Below, piece after piece: positions 43,715 to 51,644 of a stretch of 64,000 nucleotides of DNA. The notes beneath the pieces were generated by a model. That model saw only the letters and a program-made list of their open reading frames with translations. It did no database searches and had not been told where the DNA came from. The DNA lies in contig JAJCZQ010000031.1 in NCBI GenBank assembly GCA_029262335.1, forward strand, positions 1 to 64,000, written 5' to 3'. How positions within the stretch are numbered: position 1 is the stretch's first letter; each line of letters begins with the position of its first letter. The position numbers were made by a program, and so were the translations under genes. This DNA is from Deltaproteobacteria bacterium. Lineage in GTDB: Bacteria > Desulfobacterota_D > UBA1144 > Nemesobacterales > JAJCZQ01.

Positions 43715-44232
43715 TGAGTTTAAATCAAGGCGTAGTTGGAGTTTATTCGTATGTTGATTCTGTACTGGATGCCGTAAGGAAACTTAAGGCTAATGGTTAT
43801 GAAAACCTGAGGGTTTTTTCACCTGTTCCTTTACATGAAGTTGAAGAAGAAATTGATCTTCCCCCAAGCCCCGTAAGGTTTTTTACATTATTTGGAGGAC
43901 TCCTGGGTGCAGCAAGCGGATTTGCATTTACTGTATTAACATCAGCTGCATGGCCTATTTCGGTCAGTGCAAAACCAATAGTATCAATACCGCCTTACAT
44001 GGTAATTGTATTTGAGCTAACTATTCTTTTTGGAGCAATTTTTACACTTGCAGGACTTCTCGTGAATGGCTTTTTGAGAAACAGGGCACCAGTGTCTATG
44101 TACGATAAAAGATTTTCGGATGACAAGTTTGGTGTGATGGTAGTATGTCCAACAGAAAATATAAGCAGTGTGCAGGATATTTTAAATTCGACAGGAGCAG
44201 AAGAAGTTAAAGTTGACAGTATTGACGGTTAA
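43714..44232 (+). CDS. actD: Alternative complex III subunit ActD (DUF3341)
   Basis: This has an N-terminal soluble ACT-like part (VGVYSYVDSVLDAVRKLKANGYEN), then two TM segments (residues ~55-75 and ~97-118), and a C-terminal soluble tail with KFGVMVVCPTENI. This is the DUF3341 architecture of ActD in the complex. It starts on the actC stop codon. Confidence 0.92.
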   Translation: MSLNQGVVGVYSYVDSVLDAVRKLKANGYENLRVFSPVPLHEVEEEIDLPPSPVRFFTLFGGLLGAASGFAFTVLTSAAWPISVSAKPIVSIPPYMVIVFELTILFGAIFTLAGLLVNGFLRNRAPVSMYDKRFSDDKFGVMVVCPTENISSVQDILNSTGAEEVKVDSIDG

Positions 44233-44256
44233 CTGCGGTTCGGAGGTTATATTACT

Positions 44257-44766
44257 TTGAAGAAAATATCGGTCCTATCAGTCATATTATTTTTATTCCT
44301 TTTATCATACAGCAATGATGCCGGCGCATTCCCGTGGAGCTATGATATGTGGATCCAGCCTTCAATTCAGCCTTATGAGCAGCCGATGATATATCCGGAC
44401 AACTCTGTTACAACTGAAGGCAACACTTCTCATCCTGAACCAAGGGAAGAAGTAGAAGCAATTACTGTTAACCCAATACCAGCAACTCCTGAATCAATTA
44501 AAAACGGAGACGAACTTTACCAGATTTACTGTACGGTATGCCACGGGCCGGAAGGATTAGGTGACGGCATAATTGTAAAGACAGGTAAGGGCTTTTACCC
44601 CGTAAACCTCAAGGCAGCCGGGACTGCAGGTAGAACAGATGGTTTTATCTATGCATATATAAGGTACGGCGGCAAGGTAATGATGCCAAGCTACAGGGAA
44701 AGTGTAGATGATAAAGGTGCATGGGACATAGTTAACTACATAAGAAAATTACAGAATAGTCAGTAG
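44257..44766 (+). CDS. actE: Alternative complex III subunit ActE, monohaem cytochrome c
   Basis: A signal peptide (1-~26) is followed by a proline-rich linker (PSIQPYEQPMIYPDN) and one cytochrome c domain with CTVCHGPEGLGDG and the distal Met region VMMPSYRESV. It is the electron exit side of the complex. The start is TTG with GGAGG upstream. Confidence 0.93.
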   Translation: MKKISVLSVILFLFLLSYSNDAGAFPWSYDMWIQPSIQPYEQPMIYPDNSVTTEGNTSHPEPREEVEAITVNPIPATPESIKNGDELYQIYCTVCHGPEGLGDGIIVKTGKGFYPVNLKAAGTAGRTDGFIYAYIRYGGKVMMPSYRESVDDKGAWDIVNYIRKLQNSQ

Positions 44767-44796
44767 CAGGTTCAACATAGGAGAACAGAAGACAGA

Positions 44797-46002
44797 ATGG
44801 ACATTGGTATAAGAGATGAAATTTTAGCAAAGAGGAACCAGATTCCCAAGTGGGTAATCTTCCTGTTTCTTGGAATTGCTATTGTCGGATTCGGTACATT
44901 TGCCTTAAATGCCAGTGGCGAAAATGCTAAAGACATATGGCAGATTTTTCTTGTTAATTTTTTATTCTGGACCGGGGTAGCCCAGGCCGGAATCATATTT
45001 TCCTGTGTTTTAAGGGTAACTGATGCCAGATGGGGTAGAAGCTTTCTGAGGATAAGTGAAGGATTTGGTGCATTTGTACCGGTAGGTTTTATCCTCCTGC
45101 TTGTTCTACTTTTTCTGGGTAAGGACTATGTTCTTCCTTACGCTACCGAACATTATCACCATCCAAAGGACATTTGGCTTAATATGACTTTTGTTCAGGC
45201 AAGGAATATCATTTTGTTTGCCATTTTAATTGTACTGAGCTATGCATACGTAAGAATTTCACTCAACCAGGACCTGGTTGGAAATGACAACACTAAAAAA
45301 GAAAATGGATATTTCCCAAGACTCAGGAAACTCGCTCCTGCGATTGTTATATCTTACGCTATAACTTTCAGCTTCTTTGCATGGGACTTTATGATGTCAC
45401 TAAACCCCCACTGGTTTAGTACTCTTTTTGGCCCGTTTTATTTTATGGGAAGCCTGATTGCGGCAATAGGTGCAACTATTATTTTATCCGTTGTGTTAAA
45501 GAGATACCTTGGGCTTGATGATTATCTTGGCCAGTACCATTACTGGGATATGGGTAAGATACTGCAGGGTTTTTCACTTTTCTGGGTATATCTTATGTTT
45601 TCACAGTTTCTTCCAATCTGGTATGCAAATATGCCTGAAGAAACGGGATTTGTTATAAAGAGGGTTGTTGACGAGCCGTTTAAAACTTTCTCATGGGTAG
45701 TACTTACAAGTTGTTTTATATTCCCCTTTATAGCACTTATACCAAGGACAAATAAGATTGTGACACCAATACTTGTATTCGTTGCAGCTGTGTCGTTTAC
45801 CGGGCTGTTTATGGATAAATTCTTATTGGTTGTTCCTTCATTAACTGACCAGTTAAGTTTCAGCATAAAATATATATTGGTAACACTTGGTTTTCTAAGT
45901 GCATTTCTTACAACCTTTTTGCTATTTATTAACAAGTATCCTATAATTCCTTATGGCGACCCGTTTTTTGATGGCAAGACAGGACATGGAGGGCATCACT
46001 AA
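44797..46002 (+). CDS. actF: Alternative complex III subunit ActF (NrfD-like)
   Basis: This is a second polytopic subunit, with about ten TM segments and the paralogous NrfD-like pattern (FWTGVAQAGIIFSCVLR, FFAWDFMMSLNPHWFST, FGPFYFMGSLIAAIGATI). Unlike ActC it is thought to lack a quinol site. At 401 residues it is normal. It ends in GHGGHH; its stop overlaps the start of a 49-residue ORF. Confidence 0.94.
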   Translation: MDIGIRDEILAKRNQIPKWVIFLFLGIAIVGFGTFALNASGENAKDIWQIFLVNFLFWTGVAQAGIIFSCVLRVTDARWGRSFLRISEGFGAFVPVGFILLLVLLFLGKDYVLPYATEHYHHPKDIWLNMTFVQARNIILFAILIVLSYAYVRISLNQDLVGNDNTKKENGYFPRLRKLAPAIVISYAITFSFFAWDFMMSLNPHWFSTLFGPFYFMGSLIAAIGATIILSVVLKRYLGLDDYLGQYHYWDMGKILQGFSLFWVYLMFSQFLPIWYANMPEETGFVIKRVVDEPFKTFSWVVLTSCFIFPFIALIPRTNKIVTPILVFVAAVSFTGLFMDKFLLVVPSLTDQLSFSIKYILVTLGFLSAFLTTFLLFINKYPIIPYGDPFFDGKTGHGGHH

Positions 46003-46151
46003 TGGATTTAAGTGATCAGCAGTTGGACAAGATATCAAAGTTTGTTGTTATAAATCTACTTGGTGCGATTGTGACTCTTCCATTATTAATTGCAACAGTT
46101 GCTTTCTTTGGGCCGCAGCTTGCCCCATTGATGAACAAACTTCCCTGGTAA
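46002..46151 (+). CDS. Small single-TM protein overlapping actF (possible ACIII small subunit)
   Basis: This 49-residue ORF starts at the last base of the actF stop codon. A charged amphipathic N-terminus (MDLSDQQLDKISKF) is followed by one TM helix (VINLLGAIVTLPLLIATVAFF) and a short tail ending LPW. The one-base overlap repeats the actB/actC/actD coupling, which supports it being a real operon member. Structures of ACIII contain small single-helix subunits of poorly assigned identity; this could be one, but that is inference. Confidence 0.7.
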   Translation: MDLSDQQLDKISKFVVINLLGAIVTLPLLIATVAFFGPQLAPLMNKLPW

Positions 46152-46261
46152 GAATTAAACCCCTTCACTTTTTATACCTGAATTCAGTTTAGAATCTGAT
46201 ATAATTTCTGTAACCTAAAATATTACGTTTATTTTTATATATAAATTATTGGAGATAAAAG

Positions 46262-46606
46262 ATGGCACGAGAAGCTGAAATATTCTTAAGATTTACGCTC
46301 AATGAGGACAACATTCCCGAAGAAATACTTTGGGAGGCCAGTGAAGCAGAGCAGGAAGAACAAAAAAGATGTGATGCTATGTTCCTCTCACTATGGGACA
46401 GAGAAGAAAAAAATACTCTCACTATTGATCTATGGACACGGTCTATGGAAGTAGGGGAGATGAACACCCATTATTACTTTACTCTTATGAAAATGGCTGA
46501 TACCTACGAAAAGGCCACTAATAATGCAGAGATAGCTGAAAAAATCAGGAATTTTGGCAATGAATTTGCCCAGTCAGTTAAAGAGATGATACAAAAAGAA
46601 AGTTAA
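46262..46606 (+). CDS. gldC: GldC-family protein
   Basis: At 114 residues it matches the gliding-motility protein GldC pattern: LNEDNIPEEILWEASE, CDAMFLSLWDREEKNTLTIDLWT, MEVGEMNTHYYFTLMKMADTYEKATNN. GldC occurs in gliding Bacteroidota and also in several non-gliding phyla; its molecular role is unknown. The ATG has GGAG upstream. No other gld gene is near, so motility cannot be claimed. Confidence 0.85.
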   Translation: MAREAEIFLRFTLNEDNIPEEILWEASEAEQEEQKRCDAMFLSLWDREEKNTLTIDLWTRSMEVGEMNTHYYFTLMKMADTYEKATNNAEIAEKIRNFGNEFAQSVKEMIQKES

Positions 46607-46612
46607 TTTAAC

Positions 46613-47356
46613 TTATTCATTATTGTACACTTCATTATCTTCTTTTAGTTTATAACTAACTTCTGTAGCATTTTTCAGGATTTTATCTTCTTCTTTTACC
46701 AGTTTATCAAACTCTTCGGGTAGCAAACATCTCATAGTAATTCCAAGGCTCGATTTATACAGGTGGCAGATTCCGGGTTTATCTTCTGACCTGTCGAGAA
46801 ATTCTGTAAGTTCCAGACCTTTTCCTATAAGGTCATTTGCAATTTTGTTTTGCACATTTTTGTGAACAACAAACTCATGCCTTACATCTCTCAAAATAAG
46901 TTTAGTAAGGCCCTGTTTATCAAGTTCCCTTAGCTCTTTGAGGTGTTCCGAATCCACGGGTTTCTCCTTATACAGTTCAAATTTACCATTATTATACTGT
47001 ATATTTACGGTTTTGACCGTCAATTCGTTAATCTTTGACTGGAGGGTTTCCAGATTATAAGGTTTCATTAAAAAGTCGTCCATACCTTTACTCAGGCATT
47101 CTGTTTTACTGGCATATCCGCTAAGGCCAAGTATCGGGAGGTAAGTAGGGCAGCGCCTGATTCTTTGTGTTGCTTCAATGCCGTCCATCTCGGGCATATT
47201 TATGTCCATTATACAAAGGTCATAATCATACACCTCAGCCATATCAACAGCTTCCCTGCCATTGGATACAATCATTGGGTCAATTCCCCATTGGGCCATT
47301 ATTTTCCCTATTAACACACGGTTAGGATGATAATCTTCCGCGACAAGTATTTTCAA
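46613..47356 (-). CDS. Orphan response regulator with uncharacterised C-terminal domain
   Basis: Residues 1-120 form a REC domain: VAEDYHPNRVL (acidic pocket), the phospho-acceptor Asp in YDLCIMDINMPEMDG, and a Lys in DDFLMKPYNLETL. Residues ~125-247 are Lys/Glu-rich and helical, match no DNA-binding fold I know, and contain DKQGLTKLILRDVRHEF and ICHLYKSSLGITMRCLL. It starts with TTG. No histidine kinase is nearby. It is convergent with gldC with a 6-bp gap. Confidence 0.8.
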   Translation of the reverse strand: MKILVAEDYHPNRVLIGKIMAQWGIDPMIVSNGREAVDMAEVYDYDLCIMDINMPEMDGIEATQRIRRCPTYLPILGLSGYASKTECLSKGMDDFLMKPYNLETLQSKINELTVKTVNIQYNNGKFELYKEKPVDSEHLKELRELDKQGLTKLILRDVRHEFVVHKNVQNKIANDLIGKGLELTEFLDRSEDKPGICHLYKSSLGITMRCLLPEEFDKLVKEEDKILKNATEVSYKLKEDNEVYNNE

Positions 47357-47496
47357 TGTGTTGCCCCAGTATTGCCAAAGTAGTAAATTATAATATTAAT
47401 GAATAATAAAATCAAATAAAATATTCAGGCTTTACTGGATCAGGATGATATTTCGTTTAAACTAAGATAAAAGTTAAATCATTGGAGATAAAAATA

Positions 47497-48333
47497 TTGT
47501 CTGATAAAAAGGTTTGGTTAATTACGGGCTGCTCATCCGGAATAGGGGATTCTATAGCCAGGAAAGCACTGCAAAATGGTTCACTTGTTGCTGCAACAGC
47601 CAGAAATACAGATGATTTAAAAGACCTTAAAGATAATTTTGGTGATTCTGTAATTACTTTAAGACTGGATGTAAACGACAATGAACAGATGCAGGCCGTT
47701 ATAAACAGCGTAATAGATCAGTTTGGAAGAATTGATGTCTTGGTAAATAATGCCGGATACGGGCTGGTAGGAGCGCTTGAGGAGTATACGGAAGAAGAGA
47801 TGCACAATAACTTTAATACAAACTTCTGGTCGGCTATATCCCTTATCAGGAAAGTATTGCCTGTAATGAGGTCTCGGAAATCTGGACATATAATAAATAT
47901 ATCAGCAGGGGCAGCAATCATGAATGAAACGGGGTTCAGCATTTATGCTGCCTCCAAGGCCGCTCTTGACCTTGCGAGTGAGGCCCTTTGCTGGGAACTG
48001 AAACCACTTGGAATAAAAGTTACAAATGTAGTTCCCGGGCCTTTTCGAACCGATTTTATTACCCGTTCCTTAAACAGGGCCTCAAATAATATTGAAGATT
48101 ACGATCAGACTGTGGGAAAATTTGTAAAATTTTTAGAAAAAATAGACGGAAAACAGCCCGGAGATCCTGATAAAGCGGCTGAAGCAATAATTGAAATAAC
48201 TAACTCCGAAAAACCGCCACTATATCTTTACCTGGGAGAATATGCTTATAAATCGGCAAAGAGAAAAACCAAAACTTTACAAAAATATTTAGATGACTGG
48301 GAAGATACGGGTTTACACACTGATTTTGATTAA
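47497..48333 (+). CDS. Short-chain dehydrogenase/reductase
   Basis: The Rossmann nucleotide site is WLITGCSSGIGDSIA (TGxxxGIG), followed by NNAGYG, a catalytic Ser in INISAGAA, and YAASKAAL (YxxxK). The frame opens at a TTG at 47482, but the Shine-Dalgarno GGAG lies inside that extension and places translation at the TTG at 47497 (278 residues). The substrate is unknown. It is divergent from the response regulator and followed after 14 bp by a small conserved protein. Confidence 0.9.
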   Translation: MSDKKVWLITGCSSGIGDSIARKALQNGSLVAATARNTDDLKDLKDNFGDSVITLRLDVNDNEQMQAVINSVIDQFGRIDVLVNNAGYGLVGALEEYTEEEMHNNFNTNFWSAISLIRKVLPVMRSRKSGHIINISAGAAIMNETGFSIYAASKAALDLASEALCWELKPLGIKVTNVVPGPFRTDFITRSLNRASNNIEDYDQTVGKFVKFLEKIDGKQPGDPDKAAEAIIEITNSEKPPLYLYLGEYAYKSAKRKTKTLQKYLDDWEDTGLHTDFD

Positions 48334-48347
48334 AGTAGAATAATTAT

Positions 48348-48593
48348 ATGAATAAAGATGAACTGTTAAAAGCAATTTCATTTGCTGATAATGGAAACTG
48401 GGAAAAAGCGCATTTAACTGTGCAGGATATTGATAATGAGTATGCCTACTGGATTCATGCAAATCTTCACAGGGAAGAGGGTGATATTTCTAACTCAAAA
48501 TACTGGTATAGAAGGGCGGGGAGGGAGTATACAGAGGTTGATTTTAAAGTGGAAAGAGAAAATATATTTAAGGAAATAAAAGGCAATTTATAG
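48348..48593 (+). CDS. Conserved small protein (WIHA...HREEGD...YWYRRAGR type)
   Basis: This 81-residue protein has the conserved segments NWEKAHLTVQDIDNEYAYW, IHANLHREEGDISNSKYWY and RRAGREY, repeated helical hairpins like a single TPR-like unit. It is a conserved family of unknown function in diverse bacteria, often beside SDR or other enzymes. It is probably co-transcribed with the SDR gene. Confidence 0.78.
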   Translation: MNKDELLKAISFADNGNWEKAHLTVQDIDNEYAYWIHANLHREEGDISNSKYWYRRAGREYTEVDFKVERENIFKEIKGNL

Positions 48594-48817
48594 TTTTTTA
48601 TTGGCCTGCAATGAATAGCGTTAAAAAAATCTGATTTTAAATCGTTAAGAAACATAAAGTGGTTGGGGCAGGATTTTATGTTTTAGATTTTAAATTAATG
48701 ACACGTAGTTTATTCCAACTACATCTAAATATAAATTTCAATAAAATTAATCTTTAATTTCTAAATTTCTGCCATAGTTATATTTTTAGTGTATGAAATT
48801 GCCAGCCTTGATTTTTG

Positions 48818-48841
48818 TTTCTTTGTATCAAGACAAAGAAA
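48818..48841. repeat. Stem-loop element, copy 2
   Basis: TTTCTTTGT / ACAAAGAAA with loop ATCAAG; read on the other strand, the loop is CTTGAT as in copy 1 (9416-9445). One stem pair is G-C here and A-T in copy 1. Confidence 0.7.
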
Positions 48842-48863
48842 TAATTAAAAATAATTCAATTAT

Positions 48864-48891
48864 CTGGATTCCCAATCAAGTTGGGAATGAC
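48864..48891. repeat. Dispersed palindromic repeat, half copy
   Basis: CTGGATTCCC...TTGGGAATGAC is the right half of the family found in full at 3458-3537. Confidence 0.7.
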
Positions 48892-48930
48892 AATATGAGA
48901 TTTATAATGCCGACTTTTATCTGTATTCAT

Positions 48931-49863
48931 TTACCTGAATTCTGGTATCACTTCATTGGCAAAGAGTTCGAGGGTCTCTTTCTTCATAACATCTGAAAAG
49001 AAGATCGTGTATTTTGAAATGCCTCTCTCTACATCAGCTTTTATTTTCTCTATGCACTGCTCGGGCGTCCCAACGATACCCAGTTCTCCTACATTACCAA
49101 AAAAGCCATACCTTCTTTGTCCTTTCTCAAGTTTTTCTTCAAGTTCACTTTCATTGTTTACAAGAACGCAGACTGTTTGCTGTGAAATCCTGATATTCTC
49201 AAAATTTCTTCCAACATCTTTGCAGTGATTTTTTAGAGCATTAATCTTGTTGTCATATTCAAGTGCACCTGATGCAGGGCAGTTCCAAACATCAGCATGT
49301 TCGGCTACAACTCTGAGCAGATATTTTTCACCGGAGCCGCCAATTGTAAGAGGTAAAAATGGTTTCTGAAGAGGTTTTGGATTACAAATGGCACCGTTGA
49401 CATTAAAATGTTTTCCCTTAAAAGTAGACTCTTCCTCAGTCCACATTGATTTTATTATCTGTGCTGATTCTCTAAGCTGTTCTATTCTTGTTACTGTATC
49501 AGGGTAGTCGTATCCATAAGTTGTAAATTCCTGTTCAAACCATCCGGCACCTAACGCGAACTCAAGCCTGCCGCTGCTTATATAATCAAGAGTAGCTGCC
49601 ATTTTGGCCAGCAGGGGAGGGTGCCTGAAACCATTGCAAAGGACCATAGTCCCCAGTTTGATTCTTTCTGTTACGGTCGAAAGGGCTGACATTAGCGTCC
49701 AGGGTTCAAGTATGTCTATACCGATAATACCCTGGCCAAGGACATGGTCATAAAACCAGACAGAATCATATCCCAGTTTATCGCAGAGTTGAGCGGCTTC
49801 TTTAATTTCACCAAAATCTATTTTTTGCTGTCTCAGCATTACTCCAAATTCAACTTTACTCAT
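48931..49863 (-). CDS. LLM-class flavin/F420-dependent oxidoreductase
   Basis: This luciferase-like TIM-barrel protein starts MSKVEFGVMLRQQKIDFGEI. Family segments are GYDSVWFYDHVLG, LGTMVLCNGFRHPPLLAKMAATLDYISSGRLEFALGAGWFEQEF and FLPLTIGGSGEKYLLRVVAEHADVWN. Whether it uses FMN or F420 cannot be told from sequence. No F420 biosynthesis gene is in the window. The stop lies 39 bases beyond the nearby half repeat. Confidence 0.9.
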   Translation of the reverse strand: MSKVEFGVMLRQQKIDFGEIKEAAQLCDKLGYDSVWFYDHVLGQGIIGIDILEPWTLMSALSTVTERIKLGTMVLCNGFRHPPLLAKMAATLDYISSGRLEFALGAGWFEQEFTTYGYDYPDTVTRIEQLRESAQIIKSMWTEEESTFKGKHFNVNGAICNPKPLQKPFLPLTIGGSGEKYLLRVVAEHADVWNCPASGALEYDNKINALKNHCKDVGRNFENIRISQQTVCVLVNNESELEEKLEKGQRRYGFFGNVGELGIVGTPEQCIEKIKADVERGISKYTIFFSDVMKKETLELFANEVIPEFR

Positions 49864-49955
49864 TGTGGGTTCCTTTTAAAAAAAATGATTTTTAAAATAT
49901 TCGATTATGATACACTATATGCTTAATTTAAGTAAAAAAAGGAGAATTATTTGTT

Positions 49956-50570
49956 ATGTTTAAATGGTTAAATATTAATATTAAGCAGTTAGCATTAATC
50001 GGTTTAATAACATTACCTTTAATGGTTTCAGCCTGTAACAATTCAGGTACGGATGCATCAAATAAGAGTAAAGGAGACAGTCCAGTGGTACTATTTTCAA
50101 CAAATCATGGTGATATAAAAGTAAAACTAAACAGGGAAAAAGCACCAATTACGGTGGAGAATTTTGTTGGATATGTAAATGATGGATTTTATGACGGGGT
50201 AATTTTCCACAGGGTAATTCCAAATTTTATGATTCAGACCGGCGGATTTACTCCTGACATGAAACAAAAAACACCTAAAGCCCCTATAAAAAATGAAGCA
50301 AACAACGGGCTTCGCAACAGCCGCGGGACTCTTTCAATGGCAAGGACATCCGAGGTAGACAGCGCTTCTTCACAGTTCTTTATTAACGTTAATGATAACA
50401 AGTTTCTTGATAACGGCGAAAGAGATTTTGGTTATGCAGTGTTTGGTGAAGTAATAGAAGGGATGGATATTGTAGATAAGATTGCAGCAGTACCGACCGG
50501 TACAGTAGGCCAGTTCAGAGATGTCCCCCAGGAAACGGTTATAATTAATTCAGCCAAAGTGGTTGAGTAA
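49956..50570 (+). CDS. Cyclophilin-type peptidyl-prolyl isomerase lipoprotein
   Basis: A signal peptide ends in lipobox VSAC (Cys27), followed by a Ser/Lys linker. The cyclophilin domain shows [61 protein letters not shown] and [18 protein letters not shown]. The active-site Arg (FHRV) and QFFI are present. It is probably anchored to a membrane leaflet and folds exported proteins. It precedes purM by 29 bp. Confidence 0.93.
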   Translation: MFKWLNINIKQLALIGLITLPLMVSACNNSGTDASNKSKGDSPVVLFSTNHGDIKVKLNREKAPITVENFVGYVNDGFYDGVIFHRVIPNFMIQTGGFTPDMKQKTPKAPIKNEANNGLRNSRGTLSMARTSEVDSASSQFFINVNDNKFLDNGERDFGYAVFGEVIEGMDIVDKIAAVPTGTVGQFRDVPQETVIINSAKVVE

Positions 50571-50599
50571 TTAAATACAGTTTCTACAGCTAAACTATA

Positions 50600-51637
50600 G
50601 TGAGTAAAACAACATATAAAAGTTCCGGCGTTGATATTGACGCCGGTAATAAATTTGTAAAACTTATAAAACCTCATGTGGAGTCCACCCGGAATAAATA
50701 CTCCAATACAGGCCTTGGCGGATTTTCAGGAGCATTTTCTTTGCCCGGGAATTATAAAAAACCACTCCTTATTTCTGCTACTGACGGCGTAGGCACAAAG
50801 CTTAAACTTGCAATAGATTCGGATGTCCTAAATACCGTAGGTATAGACCTTGTCGCGATGTCGGTAAATGACCTTATTACATGTGGTGCCAAACCTCTTT
50901 TTTTTCTTGATTACCTTGCAACTTCTAAACTTGTTCTCGAGAAACATGTGGATGTGGTAAAAGGAATTGTTAAAGGCTGCAGGGAAGCAGGATGCGTTTT
51001 AATCGGCGGAGAAACTGCGGAGATGCCGGGATTTTACAATAAAAATGATTTTGACCTTGCAGGGTTTGCAGTTGGAATTGTAGAAAAATCAAAATTTATA
51101 AATGGAAAAAATGTAAAATCAGGTGATGCACTAATAGGACTTGCGTCTTCCGGGCTACATTCCAATGGTTATTCACTTGCAAGAAATGTTTTATTTAATA
51201 AAGCTAAATTAAAACCCGATTCAAAACCCAGAGGATTCAGAAAGCCGTTGTTCAGGGAACTTCTTGAACCCACCAAGATCTATGTAAATAGTGTTATGGA
51301 CCTTGTTTCAAGGTTTAATATAAAAGCTATTGCCCATATCACAGGGGGAGGGCTTCTTGAGAATATTCCAAGGGTGTTGCCTGATAACTGCAAGGTAATA
51401 ATTGATTCCAAAAGCTGGAAAAGGCCGGGGATTATAAATCTAATACAGGAACTTGGTAATGTTGAAGAAGATGAAATGCACAGAACTTTTAACTGCGGTA
51501 TTGGTATGGTACTTATAACTCCTGATAACCAAAAACAGAAGGTCCTGAAAAGGCTTGAAAAACTTAATCAAAAAGCATTTATAATCGGTGAAGTAACAAA
51601 AAGTAAGAAAATATTAAATCAGGTAGAAATTATCTGA
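50600..51637 (+). CDS. purM: Phosphoribosylformylglycinamidine cyclo-ligase (AIR synthetase)
   Basis: PurM performs the fifth step of purine synthesis. Signatures: YKSSGVDIDAGNKFV, SATDGVGTKLKLAID, GIDLVAMSVNDLITCGAKPLFFLDY, GGETAEMPGFY and HITGGGLLENIPRVLP. At 345 residues it is normal. It starts with GTG. No other pur gene is near. Confidence 0.96.
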   Translation: MSKTTYKSSGVDIDAGNKFVKLIKPHVESTRNKYSNTGLGGFSGAFSLPGNYKKPLLISATDGVGTKLKLAIDSDVLNTVGIDLVAMSVNDLITCGAKPLFFLDYLATSKLVLEKHVDVVKGIVKGCREAGCVLIGGETAEMPGFYNKNDFDLAGFAVGIVEKSKFINGKNVKSGDALIGLASSGLHSNGYSLARNVLFNKAKLKPDSKPRGFRKPLFRELLEPTKIYVNSVMDLVSRFNIKAIAHITGGGLLENIPRVLPDNCKVIIDSKSWKRPGIINLIQELGNVEEDEMHRTFNCGIGMVLITPDNQKQKVLKRLEKLNQKAFIIGEVTKSKKILNQVEII

Positions 51638-51644
51638 TACCCAA

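Larger units (their letters stand above)
48594..48930. other. Intergenic stretch with repeats
   Basis: No gene is supported here. It holds the second stem-loop (48818-48841) and a half palindromic repeat (48864-48891). A short open frame crossing it reads through the repeat and is not coding. Confidence 0.6.

Noticed and set aside
48793-48996. 67-codon frame in the gap before the LLM protein
   Set aside because: It runs through the stem-loop and half repeat and into the end of the flavoprotein gene.
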